Below are positions 1 to 9,817 of a DNA stretch of 64,000 bases, piece after piece. This stretch comes from Secundilactobacillus silagei JCM 19001 (GTDB lineage Bacteria > Bacillota > Bacilli > Lactobacillales > Lactobacillaceae), in NCBI RefSeq assembly GCF_002217945.1, contig NZ_BCMG01000002.1, positions 124,001 through 188,000 of the forward strand, read 5' to 3'. Below the pieces are notes generated by a model. It did not search any database. It saw nothing but the letters and a program-made list of their open reading frames with translations, and had not been told where the DNA came from. How positions within the stretch are numbered: position 1 is the first letter of the stretch; each line of letters opens with the position of its first letter. The translations under genes were made by a program, and so were the position numbers.

Positions 1-1
1 T

Positions 2-3000
2 TCAGCTGATTCTGGCAATAATGCGCAGACTCAGGGTGGTAATAACAGTGCTGATCAAGTAAGCCCTAAAGGTGCGGATGCTGCTGATCCTAGCGTCAAC
101 ACTCAAACGCCGACTCAAACAAAGACGCCAACAGTTGGTGGTAATGAAGGCTCAGCAACGGGTGATGCAACTGCTAAAACGGGTGGCACTGTTCAGCCGC
201 AGTTTACTTATAAAGTGGATGCAACCTCGGCTACCCCTGAAGAAGCAAATGGCGCCCAAGGACATGTAAACGGTACCGGAAATGCCGCGGAGAATGTTAC
301 CACGAAAGCGCCAACTAGTTTAAAGACGATCGATCAATTAAACGGTCAGTACATTGATGATAAAGGCGACATTTCAGCAACTAAGCCAGCACCAGCTACT
401 GGCGGTGGTCAAACGGCAAGTACTGCCAACATGTCAACGGATGTTACGGGGAGTTTAACCCATCAATATACTGCTGGTGACGGTACGGTATACTATACGT
501 CAGATGACGGTAATTTTTCCGGCCAAGGTGGGAAAAATGATAGTAGCAAACATGTTGTGATCGCTACACAGGGTAAAAATCATGACGATTACGGCAAGGT
601 TTATTATGATAATGGTAAACAATGGGTAAAGCTGGCTTCGGATGATACTGCTGTCGCTGCTTCATACTCCTTCAAGAACCAAATCGATACCACATCGCCA
701 TTTAAGATTCAGGGTGAATGGTACATGGCGAAAAATGATCCTGGTGGCGGGATCGGTATTATTTTACAACCGGTGAACCCACAACTTGCAGGTATTGGCA
801 GCAGCAGTAATGCCGCTATCGATATTGGAATTCAAGGACAGAAATCAACGACTTTTCTTGGCTTTGATGGCTATCAGAGTACTGATGCTGGTGATGATGA
901 TTCAGCACCCGGCACTTTAACGATTCGTCAGACTACTGCAACTGGTGCAATGAACGCAGCGGGCCATGGTGGCTTTAATAATTTAACGCTTGATACCAAA
1001 AATAGTATTAATGCGAAATCGTTATATCAAGATACACCAGATGCAACTATTGCTGGACAGAGTAACGGCAGTCAGCTAGACGTACTTTTTGACGTTGATT
1101 GGACACCAGATAGCAGCACTGAAGATGCCGACAATAACGTCAGTGGGACATTATCAGTGGCTGCTTATGATGCTGCTGATTCAGCAATGACGAAACCGCT
1201 GGGCAAAGTAACGGTTGATCAAGTGAAATTACCAGGTGCGACTTCCATTGCACTGTTCAGTGCTTTAGGCGGTAGCGGCAGCAATGTTTTGAGTCGAGGC
1301 CGAATTACACTATATAAGCTGCAACAGGTTTCACAAAAGGTTACCGTTAACTACGTCGATATCGATTCAGGTGCAACGGTCAAACCACAGACGTTAATTA
1401 ATGCCGATGTTGGGAATACGCTGGACGTTGAGGAAACCACTTCAGGGACGAGCGCTAGTTATGGTGCGCCAGACATTGGCGGCTATACCTTTATGGGTGC
1501 GGTTGGCACGGATGCCACTGGTAATTATCAAAAGACTACCATGGACGTTGTTAACACCAGTACGTTAGCTGATGGTGCCAAAGGAACTTACAACACCCTC
1601 AACGTTTATTACAGAAAAACGAATGCTTCAGCAGCTACTCGGACGGTGGCAAGTTACACACTTCCTGATGGAACGTCAGTACCCGCTGTTAGCCAAGCAT
1701 CAGTAGGTCAAACAGCGCCAGCTATAAAAGCCGGAACGACGACACCGATTACGGATGCCAAGGGTAATCCAATCGAGCTTTCAGCGACTTTATCGGCAGT
1801 TCCGATTCAACAGGAAGATGGCTACATTTCTGGCTATACAACAACCGGTGGTACTTGGAAAGCAGCTACTGCAATTCCAGCCAGTGATGGCAGCGATGCG
1901 GGGACGACCTACACCGTTCAATATGAATCGACATCACCGAAGCTAGCCGACACAACGATTCCAGCAGGTGCAACGCCGCAAATTGGATTGGCGACTAGTG
2001 GCAATACAATTGCGCCAACGGTTACCTTGGACCGCGATGATGTGACAGTTACACAGGATGGTAAAACGATCACTGGTAGCTATTCAAACCTGATTGCTGG
2101 TAAATATGATATTAATTTAACGGCTAGTGGACAGGCTAAAGTTGTCACTGCTTACGGTGTTGATGCCAGCAAGCTTAATTTTGGCAATTCAGCAGCGCGG
2201 TTAATGGTCGGAACAACTACGTTACCGGTTCAAAAAGATGCTGATGGCGGGACAACTCAAGTAACCATTAATACTAAAACTAAGAACGTCATCATGGTTG
2301 ATAAAACCTGGAGTGACGGCGATGCTTCCCACGTTGAAATCAATACGACTGATAACACAGCTAGTTTGACGGAAACTACAAAGGGTGGCAGCCCGGTTGG
2401 ACCAACGGATGCACCGATGAATAAAGCAGTGACAATTGGTGCAACAACCTTGACCTATCATGGAACTGATAAAAACTTTGATTTGACTCATAAGAACGCT
2501 AAAGCAACCACGAGCGATAATCAGCAGAAAGTTACCATTGGCTCTGATGGTCAGATCACTTACCTTAATCAGGGAACGTTTGATGAGGGTGCTGCTGCTG
2601 GTAAAGCTGATTACACTGCTGGCAAGACTGAACAAACGAATACGCAACTCACAGCTGCTAAGAATTCAACTGATTATATTTCAGGTTATCAGCAAGGATT
2701 TGAAAGCACTAAAGGGACACATGATGGGACTGCTTTGGGTGAAACTGGTGCGACGGTACCAGGTGATGTTCAAAAGCAAACTCAGATATATCAAACTGCC
2801 TATAATACGGCATTTACTGCAGCAAGCAACGATTATAAATCAGGCTATGCAAACGGTGGTAATGACGTTACTGCTAATAAAGCTAAGACTGATACTTCAA
2901 GTCAAACTATAGCTTATCAGAATGGTTATAATGCTGGTTATGATACCAATGCTGGTACTGTAGCTGGTAGCGCTGATGGTTCAGCTGGCAAGGCCGCTAC

Positions 3001-6000
3001 AGATAACGGTACGAAGTCGCAAACCTATCAAACTGCTTACACCACTGCATACGATACGGCTAAGGATATCCATGATGGCACTCAAGCCGGTACGAGTGAT
3101 GGAACCACGGGTAAGCAAGCTGCAAATAACAGCAAACAAACCAGCAATTATCAGACGGCTTATACGACAGCATATAATACCGGTGCTAAGGAATATCAAA
3201 CTGGTTATACCACAGGTGTAGCTGGTCAGTCGGGAAGCAGTACAGATAAGACTGCTGGTTATACCAATGGCTATAATGATGGGCAAAAGAGCTACAAAGC
3301 CGATTATAGAACTGGTCAAGGTGCCGGTGAGACAGACGGCAAAGCTAATACGGAGAAACCGATAACTGGTCAGAGTGCTGGTTATCAAGCCGGTTATGCA
3401 GCTGGGAATCAAACTGGTAAGCAAAGCTATCAAGCTGATTATGGCACTGGTGAAAGTGCTGGTGAGACAGACGGTAAAGCTAACACAACGAAACCGGTAA
3501 CTGGTCAGAGTGCTGGTTATCAAGCCGGTTATGTAGCCGGGAATCAAACCGGTAAGCAGAGCTATCAAGCTGATTACGGCACTGGTGAAAGTGCTGGTGA
3601 GACAGACGGTAAAGCTAACACAACGAAACCGGTAACTGGTCAGAGTGCCGGTTATCAAGCCGGTTATGCGGCTGGGAATCAAACCGGTAAGCAAAGCTAT
3701 CAAGCTGATTATGGCACTGGTGAAAGTGCTGGTGAGACAGACGGTAAAGCTAACACAACGAAACCGGTAACTGGTCAGAGTGCCGGTTATCAAGCCGGTT
3801 ATGCGGCTGGGAATCAAACTGGTAAGGATAGTTATACTGCAGATAAGAAGACTGGTTCGGATGCCGGAACCGCAGCCGGTTCCGTCGGCGATCCAGCTGC
3901 CGATGTGACGAGCAAGTCCAAAGGCTATCAAGATGGCTACACCGCAGGCTATACCACGGGCAAGGCAACTTATGATACCGCTACTCAAGCCGGAACGAGT
4001 GATGGATCCACGGGTAAGCCGGCTGCAGACAATAGTCAGGAGTCGCAAGCTTACAAGAATGCATATACGAAGGCCTACACGACCAACAGTGGAGACTATC
4101 AAGCAGGTAAAACTGATGGTACCGCTAATAATTCCAAGAGTACGACGAACACGAGCACCGGGTATGTCAATGGTTATCAAGCAGGACAAACGAGTTACAG
4201 CAACGATAAGCAGACTGGTTCGGATGCCGGAACCGCAGCCGGTTCCGTTGGCAATCCAGCTGCCGATGTGACGAGCAAGTCCAAAGGCTATCAAGATGGC
4301 TACACCGCGGGCTATACCACGGGCAAGGCAACCTATGATACCGCTACTCAAGCCGGAACAAGTGATGGGTCCACAGGTAAGCCGGCTGCAGACAATAGTC
4401 AGGAGTCGCAAGCTTACAAAAATGCTTATACGAAGGCCTACACGACCAACAGTGGGGACTATCAAGCCGGTAAAACTGATGGTACCGCTAATGTTGCAAA
4501 GAGTAAGACGAACGCGAGTACCGGGTATGTCAATGGCTATCAAGCCGGACAGACGAGTTACAGCAACGATAAGCAGACTGGTTCGGATGCCGGAACCGCA
4601 GCCGGTTCCGTTGGCAATCCAGCTGCCGATGTGACGAGCAAGTCCAAAGGTTATCAAGATGGCTACACCGCAGGCTATACCACGGGCAAGGCAACCTATG
4701 ATACCGCTACTCAAGCCGGAACAAGTGATGGGTCCACGGGTAAGCCGGCTGCAGATAATAGTCAGGAGTCGCAAGCTTACAAGAATGCATATACGAAGGC
4801 CTACACGACCAATAGTGGAGACTATCAAGCCGGTAAAACTGATGGTACCGCTAATGTTGCAAAGAGTAAGACGAATACGAGTACCGGGTATGTCAATGGT
4901 TATCAAGCAGGACAAACGAGTTACAGCAACGACAAGAAGACTGGTTCAGGTGCCGGGACCACTGATGGTTCCGCAGGTGATCCAGCAGCTGATCTGACAG
5001 GCAAGTCAAAGGGTTATCAGGATGGTTACACGACAGCTTATACGACCGCTAAGACCACTTATGATACGACCCAAGGTAGTAAAGCTGGTAGTGCTGATGG
5101 ATTAGCAGGTAAGCCAGGTGCTGATATTAGTAAAGACACCACAGCTTATCAAACAGCCTATACGAAAGCCTATACTACTGGCAATAACAGTTATATTGCC
5201 GATAAGAAGACTGGTTCAGGTGTCGGAACCACTGATGGTTCCGCAGGCGGTCCAGCAGCTGATCTGACAGGCAAATCAAAAGGTTATCAGGATGGTTACA
5301 CGACAGCTTATACGACCGCTAAGACCACTTATGATACAACCCAAGGTGGTAAAGCTGGTAGCGCTGATGGATTAGCAGGTAAGCCAGGTGCTGATATTAG
5401 TAAAGACACCACAGCTTATCAAACAGCCTATACGAAAGCCTATACTACTGGCAATAACAGTTATATTGCCGATAAGAAGACTGGTTCAGGTGCCGGGACC
5501 ACTGATGGTTCCGCAGGCGGTCCAGCAGCTGATCTGACAGGCAAATCAAAAGGTTATCAGGATGGTTACACGACAGCTTATACGACCGCTAAGACCACTT
5601 ATGATACGACCCAAGGTAGTAAAGCTGGTAGTGCTGATGGATTAGCAGGTAAGCCAGGTGCTGATATCAGTAAAGAGACCACGGCTTATCAAACAGCCTA
5701 TACGAAAGCCTATACTACTGGCAATAACAGTTATATTGTCGATAAGAAGACTGGTTCAGGTGTCGGGACCACTGATGGTTCCGCAGGCGGTCCAGCAGCT
5801 GATCTGACAGGCAAATCAAAAGGTTATCAGGATGGTTACACGACAGCTTATACGACCGCTAAGACCACTTATGATACAACCCAAGGTGGTAAAGCTGGTA
5901 GCGCTGATGGGTTAGCTGGCAAGCCAGGTGCTGATATTAGTAAAGACACCACAGCTTATCAAACAGCCTATACGAAAGCCTATACTACTGGCAATAACAG

Positions 6001-9000
6001 TTATAATGCTGATAAGACAACCGGTTCTAAAGCCGGAACCGCAGCTGGTTCCGCAGGTGATCCAGCAGCTGATCTGACAGGCAAATCAAAAGGTTATCAG
6101 GATGGTTACACGACAGCTTATACGACCGCTAAGACCACTTATGATACGACCCAAGGTAGTAAAGCTGGTAGTGCTGATGGATTAGCAGGTAAGCCAGATG
6201 CCGATATCAGTAAAGAGACCACGGCTTATCAAACAGCCTATACGAAAGCCTATACTACTGGCAATAACAGTTATAATGATGATAAGACAACCGGTTCTAA
6301 AGCCGGAAAACTTGCTGGTTCTGCTGGTAATCCAATCGGTGATTTGACAGGTAAATCCAAAGGTTATCAAGACGGCTATAACAGTGGTTATACAACTGGT
6401 AAGGGCAGTTATGACCTTGACGAAATTGCTGGAACCACTGCTGGTGCAACTGCTGGAGCTAATGACAAGCAACCCGTAGATTTGAAAGACAAGTCTGCCG
6501 GTTACAGCAAAGGTTATCAGACTGGTTATACAGCAGGGACCAAGGCTTACGCAAACCAAAAGGATCAAGGAACAATTGATGGGACCAAAGCTGGTTTAGC
6601 TGGTCAAGTACCAGCCAATGTAAAAGGCCAACCACAGGGTTACCAAGACGGCTATGCTACCGCGTATGCAACTGGCAAGGTTAATTATGATAAAGACTAT
6701 CAAGCTGGCCAAACAACGGGTCAAGCCGATGGAACTAACAATAAGTCTACAGATAATAGTCATCAGAGTGTTGGGTATCGATCCGGCTATGTGAATGGCC
6801 ATAGAACCGGTACACAATTCTATGACCGTGCTAAGGCTGATGGAACCCAAGCTGGTTTAGCTGGTCAAATACCAACTGATTTGACGAATCAGCCACAAGG
6901 TTATCAAGATGGTTATACAGCTGGTAAAGCTAGTTATGATCGTGATGAAATTACCGGAACCGCAGCTGGGTCTGCTGCTGGATTTGCTGGCAATAAGGCT
7001 GCCGATTTGACAGGTAAGTCAGCAGGTTATGTTAAAGGTTACAACGCCGGTCTAACTGCTGGAACACAGGCTTATAAAAAGCAAGTCAAGCAGGGTACCC
7101 AAGATGGTAATGATACTGGTTTGGCAGGTAAACCAAAAGCAAGTGATCTGGCAAAACAGCCACAGAGTTATTTGAAAGCCTATACTAAGGCTTATGACGC
7201 TGGTAAAGCTAGTTATGATACTGACGAAGCTAAAGGCTCTGCAGTTGGTAAAACTGCCGGCTTAGCGGGTCAAGTACCAGCTGATTTAAAGGGTCAATCA
7301 CAAGGTTATCAAGATGGTTATAAGCGTGCTTATGCTAAGAGTAAAGCCAGCTATGATACTGCTTATCAAACGGGTCAAACGGCTGGCCAGACTGATGGTA
7401 CTGCCAACAAGATCACTGATAATGGCAAGTTGGGTACCGGTTATCAGGATGGCTATGCGAATGGCTATGAAACTGGTAAACAATTCTATGAGCATGCTAA
7501 AGATGCTGGGACTCAAGCCGGCTTAGCGGGTCAAATACCAGCTGATTTAAAGAATCAGCCACAAGGTTATCAAGATGGATACACAGCTGGTAAAGCTAGT
7601 TACGATCTTGATGAGATTACAGGATCCGCTGCCGGTGCAACTGCCGGAGCTAACGGTCAACCAACTGCAGATCTAAAAGGTAAGTCGGCAGGCTATAGCA
7701 CTGGTTATCAAAAGGGCTATACGGCTGGTAAGGTTAGCTATGATAAAAATTATCAAGCTGGCCAAACTGCTGGTCAAAGCGATGGCACGGCTAACAAGGC
7801 CACCGATAACACTGGTCAGACAGCTGGTTATCAAGCTGGTTATCAGACGGGTCATCGAATTGGTACTCAATTTTATAAGAATGCAAAGGCTGCTGGCACG
7901 GTTGCCGGTAAAAAGGCAGGTTTATCAGGTCAGGCATCAGCTGATTTGACGGACCAACCGCAAGGCTACCAAGACGGCTATAGCAGTGGTTACACAGCTG
8001 GTAAAGCCAGTTACGACCTCGATGAGATTGCTGGAACCACTGCTGGTGCAACTGCCGGAGCTAACGGTCAACCAACCGCAGATCTAAAGGGTAAGTCAGC
8101 GGGTTACAGCACAGGCTATCAAAAGGGCTACAAGGCTGGTAAGGTCAGCTATGATAAAAATTATCAAGCCGGCCAAACCGCTGGTCAAAGCGATGGCACG
8201 GCTAACAAGACAACCGATAATACTAGTCAAACTGCCGGCTATCAAGCTGGTTATCAGACGGGTCACCGGACTGGTGCTCAGTTCTACAAGAACGCGAAGG
8301 CTGCCGGCAGGACTGCCGGTAATATGGCCGGCTTATCAGGTCAGGCACCAGCTGATCTAACAGGCCAACCACAGGGCTATCAAGATGGCTATACCGCTGC
8401 TTATGCCGTTGGTAAGAAGAGCTACGATGCAGATTATCAAACTGGTCAAACCGCTGGTAAAGCTGATGGTATCGCTGATAAAACTGCTGATAACATGATT
8501 GAAAGTACCGGTTATCAAGACGGTTATGTGGATGGACATCGAACTGGTGCTCAGTTCTACAAGAACGCGAAAGCTGCCGGCAGGACTGCCGGTAATATGG
8601 CCGGCTTATCAGGTCAGGTACCAGATGATCTAACAGGCCAACCACAGGGCTATCAAGATGGCTATACCGCTGCTTATGCCGTTGGTAAGAAGAGCTACGA
8701 TGCAGATTATCAAGCTGGTCAAACTGCTGGTAAAGCCGATGGTATCGCTGATAAAGCTGCTGATAACATGATTGAAAGCACCGGTTATCAAGACGGTTAT
8801 GCGGACGGTCACCGGACTGGTGCTCAGTTCTACAAGAACGCGAAGGCTGCTGGTGCAGCTGCCGGTACGAATGATGGTTTAACTGGTCAAGCATCAGCTG
8901 ATTTGGCAACGCAGCCACAAGGCTATCAAGACGGTTATAACAGCACGTACCCAGCAAGTCATCAGACGTACGTGGCTTCTCAGGCTGATGAGGCACCGGT

Positions 9001-9394
9001 TAATGACGATCAGACGACAAATGAAGCGCCTCAAGCCACTGATGCAACTAATCAAGCCAATCAAGCCAATCAACCAGTAATTAGCAGTACTAAGAGTGCT
9101 AGTCAAGCGACTAAGTCAGCTGCTAAACCAGATAACTCGATCACCCGAGTTTCAGACAAAGGTGAAGCCTTTAACCAGCATTCCAAGACTAAGAGAAGTG
9201 CTAAACAAGTTAAGCAAAACGGCCGGTCTAAGCGATCTAATGTAGATAGTGTTGGCAGAAATATTAATAATTCTCAAGCTGGCCGTTCAGCAGGCTTGGT
9301 AACGCGCAAGACTGATTTAAGTGCAGGCTATGCACAGTTACAAGAACGCAGTCAGTCGGCTGCTAAAGCGAATAGTACAGGTGTTCCAACCTAA
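2..9394 (+). CDS. Giant lectin / GX3-repeat surface protein 1 (5' end outside window, ends at a premature TAA)
   Basis: The frame is open from base 2, so the start and signal peptide lie upstream; about 3130 codons are visible. In order: a Ser/Thr/Asn-rich linker (to about 300), an L-type-lectin-like domain (about 510-1330, with the GGGIGIILQP and DIGIQGQ segments shared with the paralogue at 15.3-22.5 kb), two MucBP-like beta modules (about 1330-1930), a linker region, then Gly/Tyr/Ala repeats from about 2570 to 8960 and a basic, Ser-rich tail. The repeats keep Gly, Ala or Tyr at every fourth residue. The frame stops at TAA 9392-9394, but the same frame resumes and encodes an LPQTS sorting signal. 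Expected role: secreted carbohydrate-binding adhesin; without the anchor it would be released or held non-covalently. Domain names are by visible resemblance; ligand unknown. Confidence 0.85.
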   Translation, partial: SADSGNNAQTQGGNNSADQVSPKGADAADPSVNTQTPTQTKTPTVGGNEGSATGDATAKTGGTVQPQFTYKVDATSATPEEANGAQGHVNGTGNAAENVTTKAPTSLKTIDQLNGQYIDDKGDISATKPAPATGGGQTASTANMSTDVTGSLTHQYTAGDGTVYYTSDDGNFSGQGGKNDSSKHVVIATQGKNHDDYGKVYYDNGKQWVKLASDDTAVAASYSFKNQIDTTSPFKIQGEWYMAKNDPGGGIGIILQPVNPQLAGIGSSSNAAIDIGIQGQKSTTFLGFDGYQSTDAGDDDSAPGTLTIRQTTATGAMNAAGHGGFNNLTLDTKNSINAKSLYQDTPDATIAGQSNGSQLDVLFDVDWTPDSSTEDADNNVSGTLSVAAYDAADSAMTKPLGKVTVDQVKLPGATSIALFSALGGSGSNVLSRGRITLYKLQQVSQKVTVNYVDIDSGATVKPQTLINADVGNTLDVEETTSGTSASYGAPDIGGYTFMGAVGTDATGNYQKTTMDVVNTSTLADGAKGTYNTLNVYYRKTNASAATRTVASYTLPDGTSVPAVSQASVGQTAPAIKAGTTTPITDAKGNPIELSATLSAVPIQQEDGYISGYTTTGGTWKAATAIPASDGSDAGTTYTVQYESTSPKLADTTIPAGATPQIGLATSGNTIAPTVTLDRDDVTVTQDGKTITGSYSNLIAGKYDINLTASGQAKVVTAYGVDASKLNFGNSAARLMVGTTTLPVQKDADGGTTQVTINTKTKNVIMVDKTWSDGDASHVEINTTDNTASLTETTKGGSPVGPTDAPMNKAVTIGATTLTYHGTDKNFDLTHKNAKATTSDNQQKVTIGSDGQITYLNQGTFDEGAAAGKADYTAGKTEQTNTQLTAAKNSTDYISGYQQGFESTKGTHDGTALGETGATVPGDVQKQTQIYQTAYNTAFTAASNDYKSGYANGGNDVTANKAKTDTSSQTIAYQNGYNAGYDTNAGTVAGSADGSAGKAATDNGTKSQTYQTAYTTAYDTAKDIHDGTQAGTSDGTTGKQAANNSKQTSNYQTAYTTAYNTGAKEYQTGYTTGVAGQSGSSTDKTAGYTNGYNDGQKSYKADYRTGQGAGETDGKANTEKPITGQSAGYQAGYAAGNQTGKQSYQADYGTGESAGETDGKANTTKPVTGQSAGYQAGYVAGNQTGKQSYQADYGTGESAGETDGKANTTKPVTGQSAGYQAGYAAGNQTGKQSYQADYGTGESAGETDGKANTTKPVTGQSAGYQAGYAAGNQTGKDSYTADKKTGSDAGTAAGSVGDPAADVTSKSKGYQDGYTAGYTTGKATYDTATQAGTSDGSTGKPAADNSQESQAYKNAYTKAYTTNSGDYQAGKTDGTANNSKSTTNTSTGYVNGYQAGQTSYSNDKQTGSDAGTAAGSVGNPAADVTSKSKGYQDGYTAGYTTGKATYDTATQAGTSDGSTGKPAADNSQESQAYKNAYTKAYTTNSGDYQAGKTDGTANVAKSKTNASTGYVNGYQAGQTSYSNDKQTGSDAGTAAGSVGNPAADVTSKSKGYQDGYTAGYTTGKATYDTATQAGTSDGSTGKPAADNSQESQAYKNAYTKAYTTNSGDYQAGKTDGTANVAKSKTNTSTGYVNGYQAGQTSYSNDKKTGSGAGTTDGSAGDPAADLTGKSKGYQDGYTTAYTTAKTTYDTTQGSKAGSADGLAGKPGADISKDTTAYQTAYTKAYTTGNNSYIADKKTGSGVGTTDGSAGGPAADLTGKSKGYQDGYTTAYTTAKTTYDTTQGGKAGSADGLAGKPGADISKDTTAYQTAYTKAYTTGNNSYIADKKTGSGAGTTDGSAGGPAADLTGKSKGYQDGYTTAYTTAKTTYDTTQGSKAGSADGLAGKPGADISKETTAYQTAYTKAYTTGNNSYIVDKKTGSGVGTTDGSAGGPAADLTGKSKGYQDGYTTAYTTAKTTYDTTQGGKAGSADGLAGKPGADISKDTTAYQTAYTKAYTTGNNSYNADKTTGSKAGTAAGSAGDPAADLTGKSKGYQDGYTTAYTTAKTTYDTTQGSKAGSADGLAGKPDADISKETTAYQTAYTKAYTTGNNSYNDDKTTGSKAGKLAGSAGNPIGDLTGKSKGYQDGYNSGYTTGKGSYDLDEIAGTTAGATAGANDKQPVDLKDKSAGYSKGYQTGYTAGTKAYANQKDQGTIDGTKAGLAGQVPANVKGQPQGYQDGYATAYATGKVNYDKDYQAGQTTGQADGTNNKSTDNSHQSVGYRSGYVNGHRTGTQFYDRAKADGTQAGLAGQIPTDLTNQPQGYQDGYTAGKASYDRDEITGTAAGSAAGFAGNKAADLTGKSAGYVKGYNAGLTAGTQAYKKQVKQGTQDGNDTGLAGKPKASDLAKQPQSYLKAYTKAYDAGKASYDTDEAKGSAVGKTAGLAGQVPADLKGQSQGYQDGYKRAYAKSKASYDTAYQTGQTAGQTDGTANKITDNGKLGTGYQDGYANGYETGKQFYEHAKDAGTQAGLAGQIPADLKNQPQGYQDGYTAGKASYDLDEITGSAAGATAGANGQPTADLKGKSAGYSTGYQKGYTAGKVSYDKNYQAGQTAGQSDGTANKATDNTGQTAGYQAGYQTGHRIGTQFYKNAKAAGTVAGKKAGLSGQASADLTDQPQGYQDGYSSGYTAGKASYDLDEIAGTTAGATAGANGQPTADLKGKSAGYSTGYQKGYKAGKVSYDKNYQAGQTAGQSDGTANKTTDNTSQTAGYQAGYQTGHRTGAQFYKNAKAAGRTAGNMAGLSGQAPADLTGQPQGYQDGYTAAYAVGKKSYDADYQTGQTAGKADGIADKTADNMIESTGYQDGYVDGHRTGAQFYKNAKAAGRTAGNMAGLSGQVPDDLTGQPQGYQDGYTAAYAVGKKSYDADYQAGQTAGKADGIADKAADNMIESTGYQDGYADGHRTGAQFYKNAKAAGAAAGTNDGLTGQASADLATQPQGYQDGYNSTYPASHQTYVASQADEAPVNDDQTTNEAPQATDATNQANQANQPVISSTKSASQATKSAAKPDNSITRVSDKGEAFNQHSKTKRSAKQVKQNGRSKRSNVDSVGRNINNSQAGRSAGLVTRKTDLSAGYAQLQERSQSAAKANSTGVPT
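3290..3829 (+). repeat. Four tandem 135-bp coding repeats
   Basis: Units begin at 3290, 3425, 3560 and 3695, each 135 bp (45 residues); the last three are almost identical, the first more diverged. Each encodes a SYxADYxTGxxAG-type stretch followed by GYQAGYxAGNQTGK. They are the simplest module of the larger array in this gene. Confidence 0.9.
3842..4930 (+). repeat. Three tandem 363-bp coding repeats
   Basis: Units begin at 3842, 4205 and 4568, each 363 bp (121 residues) and nearly identical. Each is a composite of three sub-modules of about 37-42 residues starting GYQDGY, AYKNAY and GYVNGY. The exact period and near identity point to recent duplication by unequal recombination. Confidence 0.9.
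4931..6280 (+). repeat. Five tandem 270-bp coding repeats
   Basis: Units begin at 4931, 5201, 5471, 5741 and 6011, each 270 bp (90 residues, two modules of about 45). Differences are mostly single residues, for example Gly-Ala versus Gly-Val in the TGSGxGTTDG segment and Ser versus Gly after TTQG. Such an array can change copy number and is easily collapsed in short-read assemblies. Confidence 0.9.
7601..8920 (+). repeat. Long-period repeats: a 411-bp pair and a 273-bp pair
   Basis: A 411-bp unit (137 residues, starting YDLDEI) occurs at about 7601 and 8012. A 273-bp unit (91 residues, starting GYQDGYTAAYAVGKKSY) occurs at 8375 and 8648. These units resemble the 273-bp period in the paralogue near 20.9-21.9 kb, so the two genes share a module family. 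Confidence 0.8.
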
Positions 9395-9670
9395 CGCAGT
9401 CAGTCAGCTGCTGAAGCAAGTCGTACAGAACTTGCAGCCGAACAGAACCAGGCAACCTTAAGTCAGGATTCTGAACAGGCAGGCGGTCATACTGAATTAA
9501 CAGGGACATCTACAAATGCCCTTACGTCAGGGACAAATAAGCAGCAAGACACCAGCAATCAGTTACCACAAACCAGTGAGCATCAGGGAAATGCAGAATC
9601 ACTTTTGGGTTCAATATTGCTGAGCGTGTTAGGCCTATTTGGTTTGAAGCGTAAGAAGCGTCAAGATTAA
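9395..9670 (+). pseudogene. Detached C-terminal LPQTS sorting signal of surface protein 1
   Basis: Reading on in the same frame past TAA 9392-9394 gives 91 more codons without a stop until TAA 9668-9670. They encode a linker, LPQTSEHQGN starting at 9563, a hydrophobic segment (SLLGSILLSVLGLFGL) and a KRKKRQD basic tail: a complete sortase A signal, with the same final residues as the intact paralogue. No frameshift is needed; one substitution explains the break. The peptide just before the stop (ERSQSAAKANST) and just after it (RSQSAAEASRT) form a direct repeat in which the stop codon aligns with GAA. Confidence 0.85.
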
Positions 9671-9726
9671 TTGAAACCGGTTAATACTGACTGATATCAC
9701 TCAGTTAGAGACCAAAAAAATAAAGC

Positions 9727-9773
9727 GCATCATCAACTAGGTTTCCCCCAAAAGGAAGTACGAGTGATGATGC
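9727..9773 (+). terminator. Possible terminator hairpin after surface protein 1
   Basis: GCATCATC at 9727-9734 can pair with GATGATGC at 9766-9773, with partial inner pairing; only a short T-rich tail follows, so this is a weak call. Confidence 0.4.
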
Positions 9774-9784
9774 CTTTATCATGC

Positions 9785-9817
9785 AAAAGGACTAAGCCAA
9801 GTAAGCTTAGTCCTTTT
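9785..9817. terminator. Bidirectional terminator between surface protein 1 and the LacI regulator
   Basis: A perfect 13-bp stem (AAAAGGACTAAGC, loop of 7, GCTTAGTCCTTTT) with T runs on both strands. It overlaps the last codons of the minus-strand regulator gene and separates the convergent units. Confidence 0.85.

Noticed and set aside
2981-4915. A 644-codon open frame on the minus strand inside the repeat region
   Set aside because: It is a by-product of the repetitive codons of the plus-strand gene: it repeats with the same periods, lacks a ribosome binding site and gives an Ile/Leu-rich periodic peptide without a family.
3290-6280. CRISPR-like array because of regular repeats
   Set aside because: Units are 135-363 bp with no unique spacers, and lie in one coding frame.
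8223-8996. A 257-codon minus-strand frame in the same gene
   Set aside because: Also mirrors the 273-bp repeats; no start signal and odd composition (His/Arg/Tyr/Gln-rich).
9361-9420. Frameshift as the cause of the lost anchor
   Set aside because: The sorting signal is in the same frame as the main gene; only a stop codon separates them.
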